64,000 bases of DNA from Thermoguttaceae bacterium. GTDB taxonomy: Bacteria > Planctomycetota > Planctomycetia > Pirellulales > Thermoguttaceae. Both the position numbers and the translations under genes were made by a program. The stretch covers positions 37,706 to 101,705 of the forward strand of contig JAFRFG010000065.1 of the NCBI GenBank assembly GCA_017434455.1. Direction: 5' to 3'. The notes beneath the pieces are model-generated. The model was not told the DNA's origin and ran no database searches. It saw nothing but the letters and a program-made list of their open reading frames with translations. Positions 1-8,950 of the stretch are shown here, piece by piece. Within the stretch, counting starts at the first letter, position 1; each line of letters opens with the position of its first letter.

Positions 1-2
1 AC

Positions 3-155
3 GCTCTGATGGCGATTCTCATCGAGCTTCGTCAATCGGCCAAGAAGAATAAGGATTACGCTACGGCCGATAGAATTCGTGACGCCTTGACGCCGTTGGG
101 GATCAAAATCGAGGATCGTCCGACCGGTCCGGTCTGGAGTCGGGTCAAACAGTAA
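3..155 (+). CDS. cysS: Cysteinyl-tRNA synthetase, C-terminal fragment (gene cut by left edge)
   Basis: Only the last 50 codons are present, and the gene begins outside the window. The visible peptide reads as the C-terminal helical tail of cysteinyl-tRNA synthetase. It has a helix starting ALMAILIELRQ, the stretch ATADRIRDALTPLGIKIEDR, and then the usual short ending (PTGPVWSRVKQ). In the family this tail is I-R-D-x-L-x-x-x-G-I-x-L-E-D-x-x-x-G-x-x-W. The enzyme charges tRNA-Cys in the cytoplasm. The next gene starts only a few bases downstream on the same strand, so the two may be co-transcribed. The call rests on a short segment, but the pattern is characteristic. Confidence 0.82.
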   Translation, partial: ALMAILIELRQSAKKNKDYATADRIRDALTPLGIKIEDRPTGPVWSRVKQ

Positions 156-158
156 GGG

Positions 159-1394
159 GTGGATAACGCGGCGCGCCGTGAAATGTCTCCGGCGCGTTTT
201 TTTCGTTTTTTCCCGAAGCGCGCTATGGTCAATGATCGTTTTTTCTATTGGCTGGGACGGCTCTTCTACGAGCCGCCCCAGACTGTTTGGAACGAGCTTC
301 CGACCGCGCGCGGCGGCTCGACGAAGGCCGGTGAGCTGGCAGGCGAAGAGCTTCTTGAGCAAGCGGTGCAATTCTCCGCCGAGGAGTTCTTCTACTATCG
401 TCTTAGAGACCAACTTCCCGCGCCGTACCTGGAAAGCTTTAAACAATCCTTCCTGTCCGCCTTCGGCTGTTCGGTTCAGACCGAGATTCCCTTGCAGGCG
501 CTCTATCGCCTCTTGGAGGAAAACTCCATTCGTTTCGCGCCGATCAAGGGGATCGATCTGGCCTGGCGCGTCTACCCGACCCCGGCGCTGCGCCGATTCA
601 GCGACTGGGATATCCTCTTTCATCCGGACGATTGTCAAAGGGCGACGGAAATTCTTTTCGCCAATGGCTGGAAATCCCCCCACTTTTCGCCGGATCCGCC
701 GATTCACCACCACTACGCTCCCTTTTACCGGGGGCGTCTTATGCTCGAGCCGCATCGGGCTCTTTCTAGGTTAACCGAGATCGATCCGGCGGAAGTCTGG
801 GAAGAGATCCATCCGGTTTCGGGGACACGGCACGCTTTAAGTCCCGAACTGTACGCGTTTCTCTTGGAGCGTCACGCCTACGCCGACGGGTTTCGAGTCA
901 GGCACGTTCGTTACTTGCTCGACGCGGCCTTCTTAATGGCGAAAACGCCGATCAAGTGGGAGCGTGTTCGTCACTTGGCGCGTCGGTGGCATCTTCCCTA
1001 TCCCGGGAATTTTTTCGGTGCCTACGCGGCGTTTTTCCCGAAGGAAATCCTTGCCGCGATGAATCCCGACCCTGTTCGCGCCGACGCCTACCGACAGCTG
1101 ATCCGGCTGCCGGAGCAGTTCGGTACGCTCAACCGTGAGGAATGGTCGATGCAGCGGTACCTCTCCTTGAAGTGGGTCCGGAATCATCTTGGCCGGCTTT
1201 CCCCGCGAGGGATACGGAACTATTACAACCTTCCCGCGCGGGGGGCATACGGGCGGCTGATCGGCGGTTATTTTCGAATCATTCGGCAGTACGCGGGTTT
1301 TTGCTTTCACCGATTTGCCCTGCGCCGCTCGGTGAAACGCTATCAGGATTTACTCAAACTGGCGGGGGGGGACAATGAAAACGCTCGGACCTGA
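159..1394 (+). CDS. Nucleotidyltransferase family protein (NTP_transf_5-like)
   Basis: A 411-residue protein from a GTG start; ATGs at 183 and 225 are alternatives and none has a clear ribosome binding site. Residues 115-155 carry the core of the PF14907-type uncharacterised nucleotidyltransferases. A helix with a K130-G131 turn (APIKGIDLAWRVYP) is followed by R145-R146-F-S-D149-W-D151, the D-x-D pair expected to bind metal, and a histidine-rich stretch lies downstream (IHHHYAPF). Members of this family are predicted to transfer a nucleotide to an unknown substrate and often sit beside ABC transporters in peptide-modification loci. Here the gene overlaps the following ABC exporter gene by 20 bases, which implies translational coupling. 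The substrate is unknown. The fold assignment is from motif reading only. Confidence 0.7.
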   Translation: MDNAARREMSPARFFRFFPKRAMVNDRFFYWLGRLFYEPPQTVWNELPTARGGSTKAGELAGEELLEQAVQFSAEEFFYYRLRDQLPAPYLESFKQSFLSAFGCSVQTEIPLQALYRLLEENSIRFAPIKGIDLAWRVYPTPALRRFSDWDILFHPDDCQRATEILFANGWKSPHFSPDPPIHHHYAPFYRGRLMLEPHRALSRLTEIDPAEVWEEIHPVSGTRHALSPELYAFLLERHAYADGFRVRHVRYLLDAAFLMAKTPIKWERVRHLARRWHLPYPGNFFGAYAAFFPKEILAAMNPDPVRADAYRQLIRLPEQFGTLNREEWSMQRYLSLKWVRNHLGRLSPRGIRNYYNLPARGAYGRLIGGYFRIIRQYAGFCFHRFALRRSVKRYQDLLKLAGGDNENART

Positions 1395-3042
1395 AACACC
1401 CCTCTTTCGGCTGGCGTTTTGTCGGGATTTTCGGAAATATTCTATTCCGATTCTCCTGGCCGACCTGTTGTTGGTTTTGGTCAGCTGTGTCTCCCCGCTG
1501 GTTCAGCAGCGGCTGATCGACGCCGCCGACAATGGGAACCGCGTGATGGTGATCACCGCGGCGGTGATGGTCGGTGCTCTGTTGGGACTGCGTTTTCTCT
1601 TTGCCTCCCTCTCTCGGTGGATACGGGGCCTTTTGACGATCTCGGCCCGCCCTGTTCTTAAGGCGGGTCTGTTTCGCCGCCTTCTGGCGCTCCCCGAAGA
1701 GTACCTGCGCAGCCGTGGGGCGGGCTACTTTTTTAATCGTGTCCAGAACGATATCACGGAGGTGATCGCTTTCCTGAACGGGGGAAACCTGACGGTCTGG
1801 CCCGAATTCCTCAAGCTTGCCTTGGCCTTGGGGATCATTCTTTGGATTCGTCCCGCATGTGGTTTACTGACGATCCCCTTTCTTTTGCTCCAGGTACTTG
1901 TTTGCCTGAAGTTTCGTCCGCGCCAGTACGATCTGTCGCGACAGATGCAGGAGTGCGCGGCGACGGAACGTCACGTGATGCAGGAATTCCTCAGTGGTCA
2001 CGCGACGATGAAGACCCACGCGGTCTCAAAGCACGCTGGCGATCGTGTCGAGACGGGACTTCGCCGCTGGAGCGCTCTGGCCAAGGCGCGTCTGGTGAAC
2101 GAGAACTGGTTTCGTACCTGGATCCAGATGCCGATCTGGCTGTGCAGCGGCATCGTAGTGGTCACGGGGCTGCTCGGAGTCGTTCGCAAAGAGACGACCC
2201 TAGGTGAGGTATGGGCGCTTCTTCGCCTTTTGACGCTGGTTTTCGCGCCGGCCCGTACCTTGGCGGGAGTCTTTGTTCAGACTCAATCCGCCCGTTCGGC
2301 CTGGAATCGCTTGGCCGAACTGCTGAGGCAGCCGACGGAGCAGGATACCGGGGAAGATTCCTCTCCCTCGGCGCCTCGGCGCCTGGAGGGGGATCTTCGC
2401 TTTCGGGACGTGACGTTTGGGTACTCCCCCGACCGCCCCGTCTTCGATCGATTCAACCTGACGATTCCGCGCGGGCGGACCCTTTTCATCACCGGGCCGA
2501 ACGGAAGCGGCAAAAGCACGCTGTTGGCGCTTCTTCTGCGGCTGTATGAGCCGGCCTCGGGGGAGATTTTGATCGGGACAACCCCGATTCGTCAATATAG
2601 TTTGAGTGACTACCGCTCGCGGATCGGCTATCTGGGTCAGTCCCCGGAATTTATCCGGGGGACGCTCCGTGAGAATCTCCTTCTCGGCTGCCGCGGCCAA
2701 GGCGACGAGGAGATTCTCGAGATCTTTCGTTCATTGGACTGCGAGAGTCTGGTGACCCGGCATCCGGCGGGCCTGGACGCGCCGGTGGCCGAACGGGGAG
2801 AAAATTTCTCCGGCGGCGAACGTCTTCGCCTGGCCCTTGTTCGTGAATTGCTCCGCGACACCGATATTCTTCTTTTTGACGAGCCGGCCGCCCCCCTCGA
2901 TACGGAGGGACGGCAGCGTTTTTATACTCTTCTGGAGACACTTCCCGCGGGGAAAACGGTTTTGGCCGTCGTTCATGACCTGCCGCCGGGAGCCGAGCAT
3001 ATTCTGCGCCTCTGCCCCTGTCCCGACAAAATAGTTGGGTAA
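1375..3042 (+). CDS. ABC exporter, fused membrane and ATPase domains
   Basis: A 555-residue half-transporter of the MsbA/peptide-exporter type. Residues 20-310 contain about five to six hydrophobic spans (first one around 23-45). The nucleotide-binding domain fills the C-terminal 210 residues. It has Walker A TGPNGSGKST (K380), signature FSGGERLRLALVRELL, Walker B ILLFDEPAAPLD and the H-loop in LAVVHD. All catalytic elements look intact, so it should dimerise and use ATP to move a substrate across the inner membrane. No peptidase C39 domain is present at the N-terminus. The ATG lies inside the end of the preceding nucleotidyltransferase gene, so the two proteins are probably made together and may act in one pathway. 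The substrate cannot be inferred. Confidence 0.88.
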   Translation: MKTLGPETPLFRLAFCRDFRKYSIPILLADLLLVLVSCVSPLVQQRLIDAADNGNRVMVITAAVMVGALLGLRFLFASLSRWIRGLLTISARPVLKAGLFRRLLALPEEYLRSRGAGYFFNRVQNDITEVIAFLNGGNLTVWPEFLKLALALGIILWIRPACGLLTIPFLLLQVLVCLKFRPRQYDLSRQMQECAATERHVMQEFLSGHATMKTHAVSKHAGDRVETGLRRWSALAKARLVNENWFRTWIQMPIWLCSGIVVVTGLLGVVRKETTLGEVWALLRLLTLVFAPARTLAGVFVQTQSARSAWNRLAELLRQPTEQDTGEDSSPSAPRRLEGDLRFRDVTFGYSPDRPVFDRFNLTIPRGRTLFITGPNGSGKSTLLALLLRLYEPASGEILIGTTPIRQYSLSDYRSRIGYLGQSPEFIRGTLRENLLLGCRGQGDEEILEIFRSLDCESLVTRHPAGLDAPVAERGENFSGGERLRLALVRELLRDTDILLFDEPAAPLDTEGRQRFYTLLETLPAGKTVLAVVHDLPPGAEHILRLCPCPDKIVG

Positions 3043-3161
3043 TTTCTCCGGATTCCATCGATTTTTTTGGACAAACGGACGATACCGGCAATACGGTCTT
3101 CCGCCGAAGGCGGGGGAGGTCTGTTTGATGGATCGCGACACAGCAAAAGGAATTGCGGAGT

Positions 3162-4625
3162 ATGAATGCTACCTTCACGAACGTTGGAAGGATTCCACGG
3201 GCGGGGGTGTTAGGCACCGCTGTCGGTGGGGTGGTATTGACGATGGCTATATTGACCAGTTCCGTCCTTTACGCTCAATATAGCAATGCCTTTCTGATCG
3301 ACAGCGACGAGATTCCGGCGTCGTTTTCCTCGACGACTTATCTGTCGGCCGGCCTAACGCAGGAGTTGGGGGACGATCTGAGCGTCCCGCCGGTTCCCCA
3401 GGTGTCGACAGAAACCCCATCGAGTTCACTCCAGGACGACACCGCCGTGTCAACGGACGAGCCGTTGTTTAATCCGGACGACTACCTGACGAAGAGTGAA
3501 TTCCAAGATCACGCGAGCAAACTGGCCTGGAAGAAGGGGGACTTTACCTTCACCCCCTACGGATTTGTCTGGGTCAACGCGGTGATGAACTCCCAGGCGT
3601 GTGTCACCGACTGTTTTTTGCTCTACAACCAAAGTCCCGATCAGAACGACGCGGCCTCCTGCGGTGTGGACGCGCGAACCAGCCGAATCGGTATGAAGAT
3701 CGACGGTCCCAAGGTCTGCGGAATCTATGACCTTAGCGGCACCTTTGAGGCCGATTTTCAAGGAGCCGCCAACGGGTCGCGGAACAAGGGGCAGATGCAG
3801 TTCCGCAAGGCGTACATCGAGCTGATCGACAAGGCGAACGACGCTCGGCTTGAGTTCGGCCAGGATTGGGATACCATTTCGCCGCTGGCCCCCCAGATGC
3901 TCAACTACCTCCCCTGCGGTTTTGTGGGGAATATCGGTTACCGCCGGGCGCAGATTCGGTACGAGAAGGGGTTCACTTTCTCTCCCGATTTCAAATCGAA
4001 GTACACCATCGGGATCGCCGATCCGTTCCCGGGGGATTTTCTCACGACCCCCGGTGTCTCGGCCTGTTCCGGGGGATGGCCTATGGTGCAGGGACGGGTG
4101 GCCTTTAGTTTCGGCGAGCACTGTCATTGCGGCAGGGCGACGACGATCGGTTTCTCAGGCCACATTGGACAGAACGTCTATCAGTTTTCGGGGGTGACCG
4201 CGCGCACGCCGACCTGGTCGTACAACGCCGATCTAGATGTCCCGATCGGCCGTCGGTTCCGTCTTCTGGGGGAATATTTCTTTGGTGAGAACCTCAGTAC
4301 CTTCTGCGGCGGGATCAACCAGGGCGTCAACAACGTCACCCACGAGTCGATCCGCGATCGGGGGGGGTGGATCTGTCTGAATTCCAAGCTGTCCGATAAA
4401 CTGACGAACAATATCGGCTGCGCGATCGATCAGCCCTTCGAGGACGATTTGCAGGGGATGGCCGGCGCGCGGACCTGCAACAAGGGGATTTTCACAAACT
4501 TCCTCTACCAGTGGAACAAGGCGCTGATGACCGGTCTGGAGTTCGGAAACTGGAAGACCGAATACCTCGATATGGCTCCGGGAGAGAACCTCCGTATCGA
4601 GTTCGCGGCGCAGTACCTCTTCTAG
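3162..4625 (+). CDS. Outer-membrane porin (DcaP/OprP-like)
   Basis: A 487-residue secreted protein. I chose the ATG at 3162 because an AAAAGGA ribosome site lies about ten bases upstream; a TTG nine bases earlier is in frame. Residues 1-38 look like a signal peptide (hydrophobic GVVLTMAILTSSVLYAQ). A low-complexity linker rich in Ser/Thr/Asp follows, then a beta-barrel region of alternating hydrophobic residues. It includes PYGFVWVNAVMN, RTSRIGMKIDGP, RKAYIELIDKANDARLEFGQ and a final strand ending in aromatic residues (IEFAAQYLF), a typical insertion signal for the barrel assembly machine. The R-K-A-Y-I-E and F-G-Q-D-W motifs match trimeric porins of the DcaP/OprP type. Several cysteines in the barrel are unusual. 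It probably lets small solutes through the outer membrane. Confidence 0.72.
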   Translation: MNATFTNVGRIPRAGVLGTAVGGVVLTMAILTSSVLYAQYSNAFLIDSDEIPASFSSTTYLSAGLTQELGDDLSVPPVPQVSTETPSSSLQDDTAVSTDEPLFNPDDYLTKSEFQDHASKLAWKKGDFTFTPYGFVWVNAVMNSQACVTDCFLLYNQSPDQNDAASCGVDARTSRIGMKIDGPKVCGIYDLSGTFEADFQGAANGSRNKGQMQFRKAYIELIDKANDARLEFGQDWDTISPLAPQMLNYLPCGFVGNIGYRRAQIRYEKGFTFSPDFKSKYTIGIADPFPGDFLTTPGVSACSGGWPMVQGRVAFSFGEHCHCGRATTIGFSGHIGQNVYQFSGVTARTPTWSYNADLDVPIGRRFRLLGEYFFGENLSTFCGGINQGVNNVTHESIRDRGGWICLNSKLSDKLTNNIGCAIDQPFEDDLQGMAGARTCNKGIFTNFLYQWNKALMTGLEFGNWKTEYLDMAPGENLRIEFAAQYLF

Positions 4626-4647
4626 AGCGGTTATTTTACGCGAGGCG

Positions 4648-6045
4648 TTATTGTTTCGCGTCGGAAAGAACGTTCGGGGCGCTTTCCTCCTTGGAGGAAG
4701 GCGCCCTTTCTCTTACGAGAAAAACCCCCGCGATAAGGGCAATCGCCGGTTGAATCGCTCCTCGATCAAAGATTTCGGCGGGGAACACAAGATGTATCGC
4801 GACAAGCGCGGCGACCGCGGCCAGCGGCCAAAGCCAACCGGCGGGGCAGGGGCGCCCGACACAGAGCTTCAGCAGGAGTTTGAGCAATCCCAGCGCCGCC
4901 AGAAGAAACTCCACACCGTAGAACAGACGGATCCCGGTTCGAATTTGATCGGTTGACTCGGGGGGAAGCTGCTCTATCCGCTGAGGCGCGAGCCGCCACA
5001 GGGAGGCCATTCTTGATCCCGCGGCCCAGAGAAAATCGTATGGTCTGAGGCGAATCGTCTCCTGGGCGAGTGTTGCCGCCAAGGTGTTTCGAACCACCTC
5101 GGTTTGGGGAGTGTCGGCCGCGATCCCGAGTTTGTCATATTCACTTTGAAGGCGCTCTTCCCACTGCCGGCCGAAAGCTTCTTCATCGGAGGGGATAAGC
5201 AGCTTATACGTGTCGTAGTACGATGGGTTGTTCCCCAGATAGAGAGACTCCCCCGCGCGTGAGGTCATCAGCAAGGGGCGGCCAAACTGCCTGTAGTTTC
5301 TTGCCCCCCATGGAAAAAGAACAATCGCCGCGGCGGCGAGGAAAACAAACGCGGCGGCATGGGGCAGACGCCGTTCACCGGACCAAAGCCAAGGGAGGAT
5401 CAACAAAACCAGGGCGATCAGCGCCGTGAAGGGGAGGAAGAACCAATGGAGCAAAGCGCCGAGACCGCAGCAAAGGCCGGCGGCGAACAACAAAACCCAT
5501 TGCCTCAGACCGGTGCGGTGTTGAGCCCAAAGAAGGGTAAAGATGACCGCGGCCGTGAAAAACGCGATGGCGGTATCGGGAAACACCAGGCGTGACCGGT
5601 AGAGGAGAATCGGATCGGCGGCGGTCAAAAGCGCGCAGACGAAGGCGATCCACTCCGGGAGCCGCAGTTCCAAAGCGGTCTGAAAGACCAAGATCACCGT
5701 CGCGACCCCCAAGATCCAATGAAGAAGCGCCACCGAGGCGTTGGGAGAGAGCATCAGGTGTTTGGCCCACATTTGGGGGGTGTTTTGGCCGACACGCTCG
5801 GGGGTTAGCGGGCGGCTGCAATAGGAGACGGCGGCCAGCATGGCCGGATACAGAGGGGAAATGATGGCCGTCGGGGCCTTCCCGAGAAGCAGGGATCCTT
5901 CCGCGCGGAGGGAGCGTGCCATCTGGCGGTAATGCTCCGGATCACGGTCGAAGGAGCGTGTGTCGAGAAACAGTACAGCGCCGCGGAGGAAAAACGCCAG
6001 AAAGAAGATACCCAGAAGGGAACGCGCGTGGCTGTTTTGAGTCAT
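4648..6045 (-). CDS. GT39-like membrane glycosyltransferase (PMT/ArnT superfamily)
   Basis: A 465-residue multi-span membrane protein. I prefer the ATG at 6045, which is preceded by GAGG at a seven-base gap; a TTG at 6063 is in frame. The first span is followed by a loop with an acidic motif (DTRSFDRDPEHYRQMARSL), as in GT-C fold enzymes where an aspartate in the first extracytoplasmic loop is catalytic. Ten or so further hydrophobic stretches follow, with a soluble segment near residues 270-350 holding GESLYLGNNPSYYDTY, a loop seen in many bacterial dolichyl- or polyprenyl-phosphate-mannose type transferases. It probably moves a sugar from a polyprenyl carrier to a lipid or protein outside the inner membrane. 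Its end faces the porin gene tail to tail. Substrate unknown. Confidence 0.72.
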   Translation of the reverse strand: MTQNSHARSLLGIFFLAFFLRGAVLFLDTRSFDRDPEHYRQMARSLRAEGSLLLGKAPTAIISPLYPAMLAAVSYCSRPLTPERVGQNTPQMWAKHLMLSPNASVALLHWILGVATVILVFQTALELRLPEWIAFVCALLTAADPILLYRSRLVFPDTAIAFFTAAVIFTLLWAQHRTGLRQWVLLFAAGLCCGLGALLHWFFLPFTALIALVLLILPWLWSGERRLPHAAAFVFLAAAAIVLFPWGARNYRQFGRPLLMTSRAGESLYLGNNPSYYDTYKLLIPSDEEAFGRQWEERLQSEYDKLGIAADTPQTEVVRNTLAATLAQETIRLRPYDFLWAAGSRMASLWRLAPQRIEQLPPESTDQIRTGIRLFYGVEFLLAALGLLKLLLKLCVGRPCPAGWLWPLAAVAALVAIHLVFPAEIFDRGAIQPAIALIAGVFLVRERAPSSKEESAPNVLSDAKQ

Positions 6046-6380
6046 TCGACTATCCTCATTCAATCGATAAAAACCCGATCGGTCCGCGTCGATTACGATT
6101 TGGGATTCTCCGCTTTGAGCGGGGGATTGCGGTTCGCCCGAAGCGACTGACAGAAATTGTATCTCCTTTGCCGGTTCGCGGTAATACCGAACGGGATTTC
6201 TCTCCGCGGGGAAATGGTTCCTATCGGCGGAAGAAAGAGAAAATTTTCCGGGGAAGGATGTTGCTATTTGCAGTCTTATCTGTCATAATGACCTTATAGC
6301 AGGTCACATCCGGCGTGGAAAACGATTCTTTCCGCGCGCGGGTGTTTCAATAGTCACCAATCTTAAGGAAATGGCGTTTT
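6046..6380. other. Intergenic region between divergent genes
   Basis: This 335-base gap separates the leftward glycosyltransferase gene from the rightward MFS gene. Besides the promoter candidate listed separately for the MFS gene, I see no convincing reading frame, RNA gene or terminator. A weak TACAAT on the minus strand (6156-6161) could serve the glycosyltransferase, but it has no good -35 partner. Confidence 0.4.
6261..6289 (+). promoter_or_regulatory. Sigma-70-type promoter candidate for the MFS gene
   Basis: TTGCTA at 6261-6266 and CATAAT at 6284-6289 are separated by exactly 17 bases. They match the consensus at four and five of six positions. Transcription would start near 6296, about 85 bases before the MFS start codon. 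Pattern match only. Confidence 0.45.
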
Positions 6381-8003
6381 ATGAGTGAGCAGACAGTAGC
6401 GAAGCCCGGATGCGTGATCCCTCGGCTTCAGTTGGCGTATTTGCTTCAGTTCGCGATCTGGGGCAGCTGGTCGATCGCCCTCGGCGGTTATATGTTTGGG
6501 AAGATGACTGGTAGAGAGATCGGGTATCTCTTCATGGCGGTTCCGATTGGGGCGATCGTCGCGCCGATGTTCATCGGCCCGATCGCCGACAGATTCTTCA
6601 GCGCGCAGAAGATGCTTGGTGTTCTGCACCTCATCAGCGGCGCGGCGCTGGTTGCCTGCGGCGTTATCAGTTCGAATGCTGAGGCGGCTGCCCAAGGGGG
6701 GCAAGTGGCGGTGTCGTTCTGGCCGATCATGGTTTTGATGCTCATCTCCGGGCTGTGTTATATGCCGTCGATTCCGCTGATCAACGCGATCGTCTTTAAG
6801 CATGTCCCGGAGAGCAGCAAACAGCCGGGGATCTTTATCTTCGGGACCATCGGCTGGATTTTAGTCTGCCTCCTCATCGAGGTGTTCGCCGGCGGCGCCG
6901 CGAAGCCGAACTTCTTCTTTATCGGCGGCGGCTGCGGTCTGGCTCTGGGGCTTTACGCGTTCACCCTTCCGAACACCCCGCCGAAGGGGGCCCCGGCTCC
7001 GGGAGAGAAGCGGGATGCCCTTGGGCTGGGCGCGCTGAAGATGTTTGGCGATCCGAAGTTTACCATCTTCGTCCTTTGCGCCTTCGCGGTGAGCATCTTC
7101 GGGAGCAACTTCTACTTCCCCGCTTTGGTGCCGTACCTCTCCCAGAACGGCTTGCCGTCACCGGTGGCGCTGGGTACCCTCAACCAGTTCTCTGAGCTCT
7201 TCTTTATGGCGCTGCTGGCGGTTCTGGTCTCGCGCATTGGCCTGAAGTGGGTCCTCGTTCTTGGGATGAGCGCCTGGGCCGCGCGTTATATTATCTTCTC
7301 TCAGGATGGTCAGCAGTTCGCGTACGCGGGTCTTCTCCTTCATGGGATGGCGTACGCCTACCTCTATACCGCCGCTTACATGTTCGGCGACAAGGTCGCT
7401 CCCGATAACCTCAAGGCGTCGGTACAGTCGCTCCTGGCATTCCTCCTCCTCGGTATCGGTCAGGTACTCAGCGGCCTGTTCTACGGAATGCAGATTGATA
7501 ATTGCAAGGCCCAGATGGATAATTTCCCTAACGATGTTCCGATGGCTAAAGTCTCTTGGAGTACCAAGGATGCCGCCGAGAATCCGCTGCGGTTCCTCGA
7601 TTTGGCCAAGTCGGTCCAATATCTGCAGGGTACAAAGAGTGTCTTTGATCTGCAGCCGAACGATCTGGTTAACTTCCAGAATGAGGATGGAACCATCAAT
7701 TTGGACGCTATTAATGCTGCCGACGGTGAGATGGTGTTTGGCAAAACCGAAACCGCGGAGGTCAGGAAAGACGAACTTAAAGCCGGTCTCGACGAGGTCG
7801 CAAAAGTTTGTGGGAAGGATGTGTCCCAATTGACGCGTGATGATTGGCTCTCGGTCCAGAAGAACAACTGGAAACAGTTCTTCTCGGGCAAGCCGTTCTT
7901 CCCGGCTTACTTCTGCCTCTTCTGGGTGGTCCTCTTCATCCTCTTCGGGCGTGAGCCGCAGGCGGCCGACGCCAAGAAGGACGAAGCCGACATCGTCTCC
8001 TAG
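6381..8003 (+). CDS. MFS transporter, nucleoside:H+ symporter type
   Basis: A 540-residue inner-membrane protein with about 12 hydrophobic spans. The N-terminus (IPRLQLAYLLQFAIWGSWSI, then a G-x-x-x-A-P-x-x-G-x-x-A-D-R-F loop between spans 2 and 3) is typical of the NupG/XapB nucleoside:proton symporter family, which imports nucleosides using the proton gradient. The protein is over 100 residues longer than Escherichia coli NupG. The extra length lies before the last span, roughly residues 370-500, and is hydrophilic (from about NCKAQMDNF to VQKNNWKQFF). The start has AAGGAA about eleven bases upstream. The following methyltransferase gene begins five bases after the stop, suggesting co-transcription although no functional link is obvious. 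Nucleoside specificity is inferred from family resemblance. Confidence 0.75.
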   Translation: MSEQTVAKPGCVIPRLQLAYLLQFAIWGSWSIALGGYMFGKMTGREIGYLFMAVPIGAIVAPMFIGPIADRFFSAQKMLGVLHLISGAALVACGVISSNAEAAAQGGQVAVSFWPIMVLMLISGLCYMPSIPLINAIVFKHVPESSKQPGIFIFGTIGWILVCLLIEVFAGGAAKPNFFFIGGGCGLALGLYAFTLPNTPPKGAPAPGEKRDALGLGALKMFGDPKFTIFVLCAFAVSIFGSNFYFPALVPYLSQNGLPSPVALGTLNQFSELFFMALLAVLVSRIGLKWVLVLGMSAWAARYIIFSQDGQQFAYAGLLLHGMAYAYLYTAAYMFGDKVAPDNLKASVQSLLAFLLLGIGQVLSGLFYGMQIDNCKAQMDNFPNDVPMAKVSWSTKDAAENPLRFLDLAKSVQYLQGTKSVFDLQPNDLVNFQNEDGTINLDAINAADGEMVFGKTETAEVRKDELKAGLDEVAKVCGKDVSQLTRDDWLSVQKNNWKQFFSGKPFFPAYFCLFWVVLFILFGREPQAADAKKDEADIVS

Positions 8004-8008
8004 GGCTG

Positions 8009-8950
8009 ATGTTTGACTATCAGCTGATCGATTTTGGAGCCGGTCGGCGGCTGGAGCGATTCGGATCGCTCGTTCTCGACCGGCTCTGTCCGTCCGCCCG
8101 GTCCCTTCGGCCGATGAGCCGAGCGACGCGGGCGGATCTTCGTTTCATCGACGTTCGCTCGGAAAGCGGCGCTTTAGGGAAGCGCGGGTACTGGGAGGCG
8201 CTCACCCCCCAAGGAAGGGAGATTCTCGGTGGGGAGACCTCCCAGGAAGATTCCCCGCGGGGGCACTGGCAAATTCGCCATACCGAGCCCGATTTCACCC
8301 TCGATCTGGCCTGTTCCCCCTTTGGGCATATCGGGGTCTTCCCCGAGCAGGAAGAGAATTGGCGCCGGATCGGCCGCTATGTCCGCCGAGCGCTGCCGCT
8401 GCTCGGACGCCCCCCAAAAGTACTGAATCTTTTTGCCTATACCGGTGCCAGTTCCCTGGCGGCGGCCTCGGCCGGTGCCGAGGTGACTCATCTCGACGCC
8501 GCGCGGAACATCGTCGATCGGGCCCGCTTGAACGCCTCGCTCTCTTCGGTTCAAGACCGTATCCGGTTCATTGCCGATGACGCGATGAAATTCGCCAGGC
8601 GCCAGGCCCGCCGGGGAAGCCGCTACGACGCCCTTATCCTCGATCCTCCAAGTTACGGCCACGGCGCTCGCGGCGAGGTCTGGCGCCTGGCGCGTGATTT
8701 GCCGAAGCTCTTGGGCGAGCTGTCGGCCCTGCTCGACACGACCGCTGCGATGGTTCTTCTGACCTGCCATACGCCCAGTGCCGACGCGCGGACGCTGGCG
8801 GCGATGATTCGCGAGAAGTTCCCGATGTGTGGGGGCGGGGCGTTTCGGATCGAAACGGGGACGATGACCCTTCGCGCCGCCGGCGCCAAAGTGCTGGAAA
8901 GCGGTTTTTTCGCGGTGTTGGAATCGGCCGTGAACCGACGGGGGGGCTAA
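8009..8950 (+). CDS. Class I SAM-dependent methyltransferase, RlmI/RlmK-like
   Basis: A 313-residue protein with the Rossmann methyltransferase fold. Motif I is KVLNLFAYTGASSLAAASAG (about residues 139-158), followed by the acidic ribose-binding turn VTHLDAA. The catalytic/target motif is YDALILDPPSYG, which fits the N/D-P-P-[FY] pattern of nucleic-acid methyltransferases. Spacing and surrounding sequence match the PF10672 group that includes RlmI and RlmK (23S rRNA cytosine or guanine methylation). The N-terminal PUA domain of true RlmI is absent, so the exact target base is open. The gene follows the MFS gene closely and its last four bases overlap the convergent FliJ-like gene. Confidence 0.8.
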   Translation: MFDYQLIDFGAGRRLERFGSLVLDRLCPSARSLRPMSRATRADLRFIDVRSESGALGKRGYWEALTPQGREILGGETSQEDSPRGHWQIRHTEPDFTLDLACSPFGHIGVFPEQEENWRRIGRYVRRALPLLGRPPKVLNLFAYTGASSLAAASAGAEVTHLDAARNIVDRARLNASLSSVQDRIRFIADDAMKFARRQARRGSRYDALILDPPSYGHGARGEVWRLARDLPKLLGELSALLDTTAAMVLLTCHTPSADARTLAAMIREKFPMCGGGAFRIETGTMTLRAAGAKVLESGFFAVLESAVNRRGG

